DNA of 12,736 nucleotides from an uncultured Erysipelotrichaceae bacterium (GCA_902774655.1 CACYJD010000020.1:1-12736), one strand, 5' to 3'; positions 1 to 6,914 are shown, counted from the stretch's first letter. The notes: a model not told the origin generated them from the letters alone. Numbers and translations: made by a program.

Positions 1-557
1 CCAACACCACCGAAAACAGAAATACCATGTTGTTCGGTTGCGATGTTATGGATTAATTCTTGAATAAGAACTGTTTTTCCAACACCAGCGCCACCAAATA
101 AGCCAACTTTACCACCTTTCATATATGGGCAAAGTAGGTCGATAACTTTGATACCGGTTTCTAAGATTTCGGTAGAAACGTTTTGATCTTTAAATTCTGG
201 AGCTTTTCTATGAATTGGCATGTGTTTCTCTTTAGAGAAGTCACCTCCTAAATCATCAATAGGTTCGCCTAAAACGTTAAACATTCTACCAAGTGTTTTT
301 TCACCTACAGGTACTGAGATAGGACCTTTAGTGTCAATAACATCAAGTCCTCTTTCGATACCTTCAGTTGCACCCATAGCGACACATCTAACTACATCGT
401 CACCAATATGTTGAGCAACTTCTAAGGTTAAAACTTTTTTATCTGGTAATGTGACTTTTAAAGCTGTTAATAATTCAGGAAGATGATCTTCGTTAAATTT
501 AACGTCGATAATTGGTCCTACAGCCTGCACTACTTTTCCTATGTTTTGTTTTTCCAT
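1..557 (-). CDS. atpD: ATP synthase F1 subunit beta, 5' part (cut by window edge)
   Basis: This is the catalytic subunit of the F1 head, which makes or hydrolyses ATP on the cytoplasmic side of the membrane. Only the first 185 codons are visible; the rest lies left of position 1. The protein begins MEKQNIGKVVQAVGPIIDVKF, the usual beta-barrel domain. It reaches the P-loop GGAGVGKT at about residues 155-162 and stops shortly after it, so the Walker B region, the catalytic Glu and the C-terminal helical domain cannot be checked. The ATG at 557 is preceded by a GGAGGA ribosome site at 571-566, 8 bases away, which overlaps the stop codon of atpG. The strong site fits the three copies of beta needed per complex, shared with alpha. 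It is the last visible gene of the atp operon, and atpC (epsilon) would be expected next. Identification is near certain. Confidence 0.97.
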   Translation of the reverse strand, partial: MEKQNIGKVVQAVGPIIDVKFNEDHLPELLTALKVTLPDKKVLTLEVAQHIGDDVVRCVAMGATEGIERGLDVIDTKGPISVPVGEKTLGRMFNVLGEPIDDLGGDFSKEKHMPIHRKAPEFKDQNVSTEILETGIKVIDLLCPYMKGGKVGLFGGAGVGKTVLIQELIHNIATEQHGISVFGGV

Positions 558-570
558 AAGACTAGTCCTC

Positions 571-1416
571 CTATTTGATTGTGCTAGACACTACTTCAGC
601 AATTTCTTGAGTAATATTAGATTGTCTAGCATTGTTATATTCGAGTGTGAGTTTATCAATTAATTCATTTGCATTGTCAGTGGCGCTTTCCATAGCGTTT
701 CTTCTACTAGCTTGCTCACTAACCTGTGATTCAATTAATTTTTGATATAAGACTGAAGAAGCATAGATTGGTAATAGTTCATTGATCAAGGTCTTGCAAT
801 CGGGATCAAAGATAGCACTATAGCCATATCCACTTTCATCAGTTTGTTTTTCTACAGGGAATAAGGTAATCTCATCAGGTTTAAACCTAATGGAATTAAC
901 GTATTTTGTATAGATGAGTTTAATGGCTTTATACTTCTTGTTCTCAAAATTAAGGCGTAGGAAGTCGCACATTTTATCAATTCTTTCACTTGAAAATGAT
1001 TCAGTAACATCAATGAATTGATCATTGGTTCTATAACCACTTTTAGCGAAATAATTTGCGCCTTTAGTTCCCACTACTAATATTTCGCTATCAGCAATTG
1101 GAACATTCTTCTCTACAAACTTAAAGATATCGTTGTTATAAGAAGCACATAAACCAAGGTTTGAAGTAACTACTACATATAAGGTAATTGGAGAGTCATT
1201 TTCTGAGACAAAAGTCTCATCAACGTCACTTCCTGCGTTTTTAAATAAAACTTTCATCAGATTTGTTATCTCTTCGACGTAAGAAGAATTAGAAAGCATA
1301 CCGTTACGATACTTTTTAAGTTTAACGGTCGCGACAAGTTCCATAGCATTAGTGATTTTCTTAGTGCTAGTAACGCTTGCGATTCTTCGTTTAGTTTTAT
1401 TTAAATTTGCTGCCAT
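571..1416 (-). CDS. atpG: ATP synthase F1 subunit gamma
   Basis: This is the central rotor shaft of F1, coupling c-ring rotation to the catalytic beta subunits. Its 281 residues match the family's usual length. Both ends of the chain carry the conserved coiled-coil helices: the N-terminal stretch reads NKTKRRIASVTSTKKITNAM, and the C-terminal stretch contains RRNAMESATDNANELI and ends at SSTIK. The middle is the usual variable Rossmann-like domain. The ATG lies 2 bases after the atpA stop codon and no good Shine-Dalgarno sequence is visible before it, so translation is probably coupled to atpA. That arrangement could help hold gamma, needed once per complex, below the three-copy alpha and beta. 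The stop is TAG. No damage is seen. Confidence 0.97.
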   Translation of the reverse strand: MAANLNKTKRRIASVTSTKKITNAMELVATVKLKKYRNGMLSNSSYVEEITNLMKVLFKNAGSDVDETFVSENDSPITLYVVVTSNLGLCASYNNDIFKFVEKNVPIADSEILVVGTKGANYFAKSGYRTNDQFIDVTESFSSERIDKMCDFLRLNFENKKYKAIKLIYTKYVNSIRFKPDEITLFPVEKQTDESGYGYSAIFDPDCKTLINELLPIYASSVLYQKLIESQVSEQASRRNAMESATDNANELIDKLTLEYNNARQSNITQEIAEVVSSTIK

Positions 1417-1418
1417 AA

Positions 1419-2927
1419 TTATTTACTAATTTTGAAGTATTCAGTTGTTACTTCTTTAAGCTTATTAGTTAATTCTTCAGATAGGACTTTCTTGCTTAAA
1501 ATTTCATCAATAATTTCATGATGATTTGATGAAATAAGGCTATATAGTCCATCCAAATGATGTCTAATAGTGCTTAATTCGAGATTATCTAGATACTTAT
1601 TCTTCGCTGCAAATAGTTCGATGATTTGTCTATCTACTGGATAAGTATCATATTGGTTTTGTTTAAGAACTTCCATAAGTGCTTGGCCATGAGCAAGAAC
1701 TGCTTTTGTAGCGTCATCAAGATCACTACCAAATTGGCTAAACGCTTGTAATTCTCTAAAGTTAGCAAGTTCAATCTTAAGTGAGCTTGCAACTTGTTTC
1801 ATTGCTTTTACTTGAGCAGCACTTCCAACACGGCTTACAGAGAAGCCACTATCAACAGCAGGTCTTTGACCAGCATTAAATAAGTCAGTTACTAAATAGA
1901 TTTGTCCATCAGTAATTGAAATGACATTTGTTGGAATATATGCGGAAATATCACCTGCTTGTGTCTCAATAATTGGTAGAGCGGTAATTGAACCTCCTCC
2001 ATATTTATCACTGAGTTTGCAGGCTCTTTCAAGTAATCTTGAATGTAAGTAAAATACGTCACCAGGGTAAGCTTCTCTACCACTTGGACGTTTAAGTAAA
2101 AGTGAAAGTGTACGATAAGCAACAGCGTGTTTACTTAAATCATCAAATACGATTAAGACATCTTTACCGCTTTCAAGCCATTCTTCTGCCATTGCCATTC
2201 CACTATATGGGGCAATATAAAGTAATGGAGCAAGTTCGCTAGCAGTTGCACTTACAACAACTGTATATTTCATAGCGTCTGCTTTTCTTAGCTTATCAAC
2301 AATAGTTGCGACACTAGAGTTCTTTTGACCAATAGCGACATAAATACATATAACGTTTTGATCTTTTTGATTGATGATTGTATCGACTGCAATGGCAGTT
2401 TTACCTGTTTGACGATCACCAATAATTAATTCTCTTTGACCTCTACCAATTGGAATCATAGCGTCAATAGCTTTGATACCTGTTTGCAAAGGAGTGTCGA
2501 CACTTTTTCTAGTCATAACACCAGGAGCGATTCTTTCAATAGGTCTACTCTTTTTAGATTTAATTTCACCTAAGTCATCAAGAGGTTTACCTAATGCATT
2601 AACTACTCTACCAAGCAATTCATCTCCAACTGGAACTTCCACTACTTGGTGTGTTCTTTTAACAATGTCGCCTTCTTTAATTTCTCTATCGTTTCCAAGT
2701 AAAACACAACCTACGTTTTCTTCTTCTAGGTTCATAACCATACCGTAGATGTTACCTGGAAATACGACTAGTTCACCTAGCATTGCTTTATCAAGACCAT
2801 AGACTAAAGCAACACCATCACCGATAGTGACTACTGTACCGACATCGTTAGAATCAACTTTATGAGAAAAGTCTTCAATTTGTTTTTTAATTAAACTAGA
2901 AATTTCTTTTGAGTTAATCTTGTTCAC
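1419..2927 (-). CDS. atpA: ATP synthase F1 subunit alpha
   Basis: This is the non-catalytic nucleotide-binding subunit, alternating with beta in the F1 hexamer. At 502 residues it is normal in length. The Walker A motif GDRQTGKT is at 170-177, Walker B (LIVFDD) at 258-263, and the arginine finger lies in SVSRVGSAAQ at about R366. The N-terminal barrel includes TIGDGVALVYGL. The start codon is GTG at 2927, supported by a strong AAAGGAGG site at 2943-2936, 8 bases upstream and inside the end of atpH. The GTG lies 2 bases after the atpH stop. There is no in-frame upstream ATG that fits the family, and the N-terminus MNKINSKEISSLIKKQI aligns well with other alpha subunits. Confidence 0.98.
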   Translation of the reverse strand: MNKINSKEISSLIKKQIEDFSHKVDSNDVGTVVTIGDGVALVYGLDKAMLGELVVFPGNIYGMVMNLEEENVGCVLLGNDREIKEGDIVKRTHQVVEVPVGDELLGRVVNALGKPLDDLGEIKSKKSRPIERIAPGVMTRKSVDTPLQTGIKAIDAMIPIGRGQRELIIGDRQTGKTAIAVDTIINQKDQNVICIYVAIGQKNSSVATIVDKLRKADAMKYTVVVSATASELAPLLYIAPYSGMAMAEEWLESGKDVLIVFDDLSKHAVAYRTLSLLLKRPSGREAYPGDVFYLHSRLLERACKLSDKYGGGSITALPIIETQAGDISAYIPTNVISITDGQIYLVTDLFNAGQRPAVDSGFSVSRVGSAAQVKAMKQVASSLKIELANFRELQAFSQFGSDLDDATKAVLAHGQALMEVLKQNQYDTYPVDRQIIELFAAKNKYLDNLELSTIRHHLDGLYSLISSNHHEIIDEILSKKVLSEELTNKLKEVTTEYFKISK

Positions 2928-2929
2928 TT

Positions 2930-3466
2930 TTATTTCCTCCTTTCTAATAAGTTTTCTTTCATTGATTCAACTTTTCCTAGTAAGGAACCATCATAAACGT
3001 GATCATGAATAACCACTTTAACACCACCTAAAATAGATTCATCAATGTGATTAGTGAGTTCGACTTTAGCACCCATCTTTTTAGTAAGTGCTTCTTCAAT
3101 TCGACTAATCTTCGATTTATCAAGTGGCTCAGTTGAATAAATATTTCCCTCAAGAATACCCACTCTCTCGTTAGCGAGTTTTACATATTCTTGAGTGATT
3201 TTTCCAATCTCATAAAAGCGATGGTTTTTCACTAAAACTTTGTAAAAATTAACTAGGTTCTCGTTTGTTTTAGGAAATAGCTTATCAATTAATTCATATT
3301 TTTCTTCGTTTTTAACGAAATATGATTCGAGATAATTTTTAACATCTAAGTTAGCGTTAAATAATTCTAAATTCTCTTTGAGGGCATCTTTAAAATAGAT
3401 AACTTCTTTGTCATCTTTTGCTAAATCAATAAGAGCACTAGCGTATCTAAAATAAAGGGAGTCCAT
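2930..3466 (-). CDS. atpH: ATP synthase F1 subunit delta
   Basis: This is the peripheral-stalk subunit that ties the top of F1 to the b dimer (OSCP type). At 178 residues it is typical in length. The N-terminal helical domain begins MDSLYFRYASALIDLAKDD, a characteristic opening. The C-terminal part holds the conserved region around GGVKVVIHDHVYDGSLLGKV, including the GG...DGS pattern expected of delta/OSCP. The ATG lies 5 bases after the atpF stop with no strong Shine-Dalgarno sequence, so it is probably translated by coupling to atpF. Its last codons contain the ribosome site for atpA. The sequence is intact and identification is secure. Confidence 0.95.
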   Translation of the reverse strand: MDSLYFRYASALIDLAKDDKEVIYFKDALKENLELFNANLDVKNYLESYFVKNEEKYELIDKLFPKTNENLVNFYKVLVKNHRFYEIGKITQEYVKLANERVGILEGNIYSTEPLDKSKISRIEEALTKKMGAKVELTNHIDESILGGVKVVIHDHVYDGSLLGKVESMKENLLERRK

Positions 3467-3471
3467 CTGTA

Positions 3472-4035
3472 TTATTTTTCACTACTTTCTAAGTTAGATA
3501 TAAAATCATCTACGAGTTTTGCGTTATCTTTCGAATTAACTTCTCTAGATAACAATTTCTTAGATGCATCCATGGCAACAGAAACAATTTCCTCATGGAT
3601 TTCATCTTTGCTATTTTCGATTTCTCTATCGATTTCTACTTTAGCTTCATCAATAATTTGTTTTCTTTCGATTTTGGCAGATTCAAGAATTTTTTCTTTT
3701 TCAATATTGGCAGTTGTTTTGGCGTCTTCAACAATTTTTAAAGCTTCTTTTTTGCTTTCTAAAACATCTTCTTCAGCGTCACGAAGAAGTTTTTGAGATT
3801 GAGCTTTACTAGCTTCACTATCTCTTAAATTACTTTCAACGTATTGTTTTCTATCATGAATAAGCTTTTTTACAGGCTTATAGGCAACATAGAAAACCAC
3901 CACTAAAAGAATAACGAAAGCTAAGAAAACTGCTAAAGCATCCCAAGGGTTTGGGAATAATTTAGATAAGAAGTCTTCTGTAGAGAATGGACTTCCAGTA
4001 TCTTCATAGGTAATGAATAAATTTGATATATCCAT
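3472..4035 (-). CDS. atpF: ATP synthase Fo subunit b
   Basis: This is the peripheral-stalk subunit: one N-terminal membrane helix and a long charged coiled coil that reaches F1. It has 187 residues. The membrane helix spans about residues 33-52 (ALAVFLAFVILLVVVFYVAY), followed by KPVKKLIHDR and a highly charged helix to about residue 155, then a C-terminal delta-binding part. A stretch of about 30 polar residues precedes the membrane helix; enterobacterial b subunits lack this, though extensions of this kind occur in some Gram-positive and mollicute b proteins. No lipobox cysteine is present. The ATG has a good GGAGGTG site at 4047-4041, 5 bases upstream. It lies 29 bases after atpE, the largest gap within the operon. 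Confidence 0.95.
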   Translation of the reverse strand: MDISNLFITYEDTGSPFSTEDFLSKLFPNPWDALAVFLAFVILLVVVFYVAYKPVKKLIHDRKQYVESNLRDSEASKAQSQKLLRDAEEDVLESKKEALKIVEDAKTTANIEKEKILESAKIERKQIIDEAKVEIDREIENSKDEIHEEIVSVAMDASKKLLSREVNSKDNAKLVDDFISNLESSEK

Positions 4036-4064
4036 CTAACCACCTCCAAATCGAATAGAAAAAA

Positions 4065-4307
4065 TTAATGAATCATGCCAGGGAAAACGAAGATTAATAA
4101 AATAGCGATAAGTAAAGCATAAATACCACAAGTTTCAACTAAGGCAGCACCAATAATCATGCTACTACGTAAGTTCTTACTTGCTTCTGGATTTCTTGCC
4201 ATACCATCAATAGCCTTAGAAATAAGCCATGCTTCACCAATTGATGAACATCCACTGGAGAAAATAGCAATTCCTGCTGCTAATGCGATCATTCCAAAAT
4301 CAGTCAT
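4065..4307 (-). CDS. atpE: ATP synthase Fo subunit c, two-glutamate (Na+-type) rotor subunit
   Basis: This hairpin membrane protein of 80 residues forms the rotor ring. Helix 1 spans about residues 5-33, the polar loop contains ARNPEA (37-42), and helix 2 spans about 48-75. The essential carboxylate is E58 in LVETCGIYALL. It is followed by T59, with Y63 five residues after E58, matching the Glu-Ser/Thr-Tyr pattern of Na+-binding c subunits. E25 occupies the place of the helix-1 Gln of the Ilyobacter Na+ ring, and the spacing to E58 is exactly 33 residues. Two carboxylates at these positions are known from the Na+-binding c-ring of Fusobacterium nucleatum. The helix-1 GxGxGxG motif reads SxCxSxG (18-24). 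Na+ coupling is an inference. Translation starts at ATG 4307 with AAAGGAG at 4324-4318, and the start overlaps the end of atpB by 8 bases. Confidence 0.97.
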   Translation of the reverse strand: MTDFGMIALAAGIAIFSSGCSSIGEAWLISKAIDGMARNPEASKNLRSSMIIGAALVETCGIYALLIAILLIFVFPGMIH

Positions 4308-5064
4308 TATTAACTAACTCCTTTCTACTGATAGCTTCTAGTTGCTCATCGTAATCTTCTGGTTTCTCTTGAGCGACTAGTAGAACAGTCAAATATGTAA
4401 ATACAAGTGTCTGAATAAAGGCACTGAATACATCAAAATAAGCGTGCAATAACGGAGTGCCAATAGGCACAAATATAAGTGATGCGGCTCCACCACTTAC
4501 AAACATCGCGCCAACTCCTGTTAATGCCCAGTTTACTAAACCTAATAAAACCCAACCAACGAGGGCGTTACCAAACATACGTAATGTAAGGGACAAAAGA
4601 GGAGCCCACATCGAAATAAGGTTAACAGGTAAAAAGAATGGGAATGGTTCAACATAACGTTTGAAATATTTCCATTTTGTAAATTTCATTGAACGATAAT
4701 GGATTTGAGTAAATGTTATTAACGCTAGTGATAAAGGCACAACGATATTGTTCATTGGAGTAGGTAAACCTGTGATACCAACGACAAATGACAAAAATAA
4801 GAATGGGATTATGCCTAAAAGAAGACCACCAAAGGTCTCAAAGCCCTTTCCCATAGTCTCACTTACAAAGTTATCAAGTTTCTCAACAGCCCATTCTGCA
4901 AAAAAGAGGGGACCTCTGCTACCTTTTTTATAGTCTTGGTGTCTAGCTTGAATACCAACGATAATTGCAAAAACAATAAGGATAAAGATTATTGCTAAAG
5001 CAATAATAACTTCACCACTTATGTCCCAATGCTTAAGAGATTCACTATTATATGGAATTCCCAT
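4300..5064 (-). CDS. atpB: ATP synthase Fo subunit a
   Basis: This is the stator membrane subunit that holds the two ion half-channels next to the c-ring. It has 254 residues and about five or six hydrophobic helices. The essential arginine is R162 in SLTLRMFGNALVG, and Q218 in AFIQTLVFTYL matches the conserved Gln of the last helix (E. coli Q252). By direct alignment from R162, the position of E. coli E219 holds W171, and the position of H245 holds D211. The polar channel residues are therefore rearranged compared with the E. coli enzyme. The ATG at 5064 has a GGAGG site at 5079-5075, 10 bases upstream. The TGA stop overlaps the atpE start by 8 bases, and the protein ends where the family normally ends, which supports TGA as a true stop here. 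Confidence 0.96.
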   Translation of the reverse strand: MGIPYNSESLKHWDISGEVIIALAIIFILIVFAIIVGIQARHQDYKKGSRGPLFFAEWAVEKLDNFVSETMGKGFETFGGLLLGIIPFLFLSFVVGITGLPTPMNNIVVPLSLALITFTQIHYRSMKFTKWKYFKRYVEPFPFFLPVNLISMWAPLLSLTLRMFGNALVGWVLLGLVNWALTGVGAMFVSGGAASLIFVPIGTPLLHAYFDVFSAFIQTLVFTYLTVLLVAQEKPEDYDEQLEAISRKELVNND

Positions 5065-5066
5065 AG

Positions 5067-5516
5067 TTAGTTAACCTCCGTTGGTTTTGATTTACTTTTA
5101 TACATGACAACAATCACAATAATTGTCATAGGGGTATATGCAATTAAAACTCCAAATAAGGAGTAAGCAAAAGCTGGTACAGGAGCAAGACCCATAAAGC
5201 CAAATCCTAAAATTGCGGTTAAAACGAATCCAGAGACATAAAGAATCATTCTAAGAACGTATGGGAAAATGAATAAGAATGGTTTGTTGGAATTTGTGAT
5301 TAAATCACTACCTTTGTATAACAAAACGATATTAAGTAATTCAATCGCAGTGCCAATCCCTACGCCAATTAACCATCCAGGTTGTCCTAAAAATAATGGG
5401 ATTAAAGCAATTAAAGCTAATCCAAAACCAATGACTACTCCAAGAAGAATCATTTGTGATAATTGCGATAAATTTTTAATCCAGTTTTTCATATATATGC
5501 GTGTATATGTTCGCAC
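5067..5516 (-). CDS. atpI: AtpI-like four-helix membrane protein heading the atp operon
   Basis: This is a small integral membrane protein of up to 149 residues with four predicted helices at about residues 22-43, 48-66, 80-107 and 114-139. Its size, topology, hydrophobicity and place as first gene before atpB match ATP synthase subunit I (AtpI), which helps c-ring assembly and ion supply in other bacteria. That family is poorly conserved, so the name rests mainly on position. The open frame begins at GTG 5516. An ATG at codon 9 (5492) gives MKNWIKNLSQLSQ, which looks more like an AtpI start. Neither start has a Shine-Dalgarno sequence, so the true start is undecided. The end is 2 bases before the atpB start and contains the atpB ribosome site. 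Confidence 0.75.
   Translation of the reverse strand: MRTYTRIYMKNWIKNLSQLSQMILLGVVIGFGLALIALIPLFLGQPGWLIGVGIGTAIELLNIVLLYKGSDLITNSNKPFLFIFPYVLRMILYVSGFVLTAILGFGFMGLAPVPAFAYSLFGVLIAYTPMTIIVIVVMYKSKSKPTEVN
5490..5510. other. Perfectly alternating pyrimidine-purine tract
   Basis: Every base from 5490 to 5510 alternates pyrimidine and purine: a CATATATATG block, then CGTG, then TATATGT. The tract overlaps the two possible starts of the atpI-like gene and ends 3 bases before its GTG codon. Such tracts melt easily and can flip to the left-handed form under supercoiling, although the many TA steps lower that tendency. It could also hold a -10 element for the atp operon on the minus strand (TATACA at 5507-5502). 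The alternation is read directly from the sequence; any function is inference. Confidence 0.5.
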
Positions 5517-5526
5517 TAAATTAACA

Positions 5527-5555
5527 AAAAAGTCAACACAAAGTGCTGACTTTTT
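5527..5555 (-). terminator. Rho-independent terminator after pfp
   Basis: A hairpin with nine outer base pairs (AAAAAGTCA with TGACTTTTT), one mismatch and a CAC/GTG inner stem around an AAA loop. On the minus strand the stem runs directly into a TTTTTT tract, just after the pfp stop (5575-5573) and before the atp operon. It could act in both directions. Its minus-strand distal arm also spells TTGACT (5536-5531), a five-of-six match to a -35 box, so an atp promoter might overlap it. However, no good -10 lies at the usual spacing, so I do not call that promoter. Confidence 0.8.
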
Positions 5556-5572
5556 ATGCTAGATTTTAAATA

Positions 5573-6781
5573 TTATTTAACAGGAACCTTCTTTAAGACT
5601 GCTGCTTTGATGATACCATCTTCATATTCAACTTGGATTTCACCTTGAATGAGTGGTAAGCAATATTCTCTAAATGAAGGAGCCATATGTGTGTCATCAA
5701 TCATCATAGATTGTGGAACAACTCTTTCAACGTTAGCAATCTTAGAAATATCGACTGGTTCGTATTTAACTTGATATGGTTTGCTGCTAACACGTTTGAT
5801 AGCAATCATGTGTCCTGTCATACCTTCAAGTGCTTTTTGAACAGCGATTGTACCACAAGCAATAGCTTCGTCTTGGTCAACTTTACTTGTTAAGAAGCTA
5901 TATGCTCTTTGTGGAAGTGATAATTCAATAGCTCTTGTTGGAAGATCAAGTCTTGATTCAACAATTCTTGCTAAATCTGCACCTGCACCACCAAGTTGCA
6001 TATGGCCAAATGAGTCAACTCTAGCTGTGGAGGTATCTCTTTCAAATTGAATACCTTCGCTTAAAGCAGCGATAACGTGGCCTTTTTCTTCGAAAATTCT
6101 CTTAGAATCTGCTAAGAATTTTTCGACATCAAATTTATTTTCTGGTAAGTAAATTAAGTCTGGTCTGAAACCTTCTGGTAAGAGGTCAACAGTAGCGGTT
6201 AACCAACCAGCGTTTCTACCCATAATTTCAATAATGAAGACTTTACCTCTTCTATAAACTTGAGCGTCAATAATGATTTCTTTAACAGTGTTTGCAACAT
6301 ATTTTGCAGCACTACTGAAACCTAATGAGTGGTCAGTTTCTGCTAAGTCGTTATCAACAGTTTTTGGAACACCCATAACTTTAATATCTAAGTTAAGTTC
6401 TTTAGCTAATAAACTAAGTTTATAGCAGGTATCCATGGAGTCATTTCCACCATTAACGAAGACATAACCGATGTTGTGTTTCTTCAATGTTTCGATGATT
6501 CTTCCATATTGTTCATCGTGTAAATCTTTTGGTAATTTGTATCTTGTTGTACCTAAGATTGCCCCTGGAGTTTGTTTTAATAATTCGATTGTGGAATCAT
6601 CTTCTTTTCCTAAATCGATGAGGCGATCATTTAATAAGCCTTCGACACCATTTAAGGAACCATAAATTCCTTCAATTTCTTCTGGGTGTCTTTGTGCTTC
6701 TCTAATAGCTCCATAAAGTGATGTGTTAATTACTGATGTTGGACCACCACTTTGAATGTAGACCATTGCTTTTTTTGACAT
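5573..6781 (-). CDS. pfp: Pyrophosphate-dependent 6-phosphofructokinase
   Basis: This enzyme phosphorylates fructose 6-phosphate to the 1,6-bisphosphate in glycolysis, probably with pyrophosphate and reversibly. It has 402 residues, the length of the PPi-type clade rather than the roughly 320 of the common ATP enzyme. The N-terminal phosphate loop includes SGGPTSVIN. The loop GGNDS (111-115) carries Asp at the position that is Gly in ATP enzymes, and PKTVDND (139-145) has Lys140 where ATP enzymes have Gly; both residues mark PPi specificity. MGRNAG (187-192) and SEG (241-243) bind the sugar phosphate. N113 replaces the Asp of GGDGS, which I believe is usual in this clade. The ATG at 6781 has an AAGGAG site at 6795-6790. 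A promoter lies about 80 bases upstream, and the terminator at 5527-5555 makes it a single-gene unit. Confidence 0.93.
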   Translation of the reverse strand: MSKKAMVYIQSGGPTSVINTSLYGAIREAQRHPEEIEGIYGSLNGVEGLLNDRLIDLGKEDDSTIELLKQTPGAILGTTRYKLPKDLHDEQYGRIIETLKKHNIGYVFVNGGNDSMDTCYKLSLLAKELNLDIKVMGVPKTVDNDLAETDHSLGFSSAAKYVANTVKEIIIDAQVYRRGKVFIIEIMGRNAGWLTATVDLLPEGFRPDLIYLPENKFDVEKFLADSKRIFEEKGHVIAALSEGIQFERDTSTARVDSFGHMQLGGAGADLARIVESRLDLPTRAIELSLPQRAYSFLTSKVDQDEAIACGTIAVQKALEGMTGHMIAIKRVSSKPYQVKYEPVDISKIANVERVVPQSMMIDDTHMAPSFREYCLPLIQGEIQVEYEDGIIKAAVLKKVPVK

Positions 6782-6833
6782 GTTTCTTTCTCCTTAAGTG
6801 TATTTTTATGAATGTTTTCTTTTATTCAAATAA

Positions 6834-6847
6834 TACTTGAACAAGTA
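6834..6847. promoter_or_regulatory. Palindrome just downstream of the pfp promoter (possible operator)
   Basis: On the minus strand this reads TACTTG-TT-CAAGTA: two perfect 6-base arms around a 2-base centre. It begins about 11 bases after the expected transcription start, a typical place for a repressor site. The centre is too tight for a stable RNA hairpin, so a DNA-binding dimer is the simpler reading. A weaker overlapping TTCAA/TTGAA repeat follows. I do not recognise the regulator. Confidence 0.4.
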
Positions 6848-6864
6848 GCCTATTCACGTTGCTT

Positions 6865-6893
6865 ATTATAATAAAAATATCATTGGTAATCAA
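6865..6893 (-). promoter_or_regulatory. Sigma-70/SigA-type promoter of pfp
   Basis: On the minus strand, TTGATT (6893-6888) and a perfect TATAAT (6870-6865) are separated by exactly 17 bases. Transcription should begin near 6858, giving a leader of about 77 bases before the pfp ATG. The promoter is flanked by two palindromes, at 6899-6914 upstream and 6834-6847 downstream, both placed where regulators commonly bind. Confidence 0.82.
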
Positions 6894-6898
6894 AGGTA

Positions 6899-6914
6899 TA
6901 ACATTAAAATGTTA
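6899..6914. promoter_or_regulatory. Palindrome just upstream of the pfp -35 box (possible operator)
   Basis: TAACATT-AA-AATGTTA has perfect 7-base arms and a 2-base centre, ending 5 bases before the pfp -35 element. It has the same arm and centre layout as the palindrome at 6834-6847 but a different sequence. The site is AT-rich, so chance is a real possibility; its place beside a good promoter is the main argument for function. Confidence 0.3.

Noticed and set aside
852..1040. Short open frames overlapping atpG, atpA, atpF, atpB, pfp, glpK and pepP in other frames (for example 852-1040, 1892-2122, 2473-2748, 3572-3796)
   Set aside because: They lie wholly inside well-identified genes, have no family resemblance or ribosome site, and reflect the AT-rich codon pattern of the gene on the other frame or strand.
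4300..4302. TGA read as tryptophan (mollicute genetic code)
   Set aside because: All conserved Trp positions seen use TGG, atpB ends with TGA at its normal family end, and the kinase gene ends with TGA right after its conserved C-terminus. A TAA follows the latter, so it alone is not decisive, but the standard code fits everything.
6782..6860. Riboswitch or structured leader in the 77-base pfp 5' region
   Set aside because: The only strong symmetry is a palindrome with a 2-base centre, too tight for an RNA hairpin, and there is no terminator/antiterminator pair.
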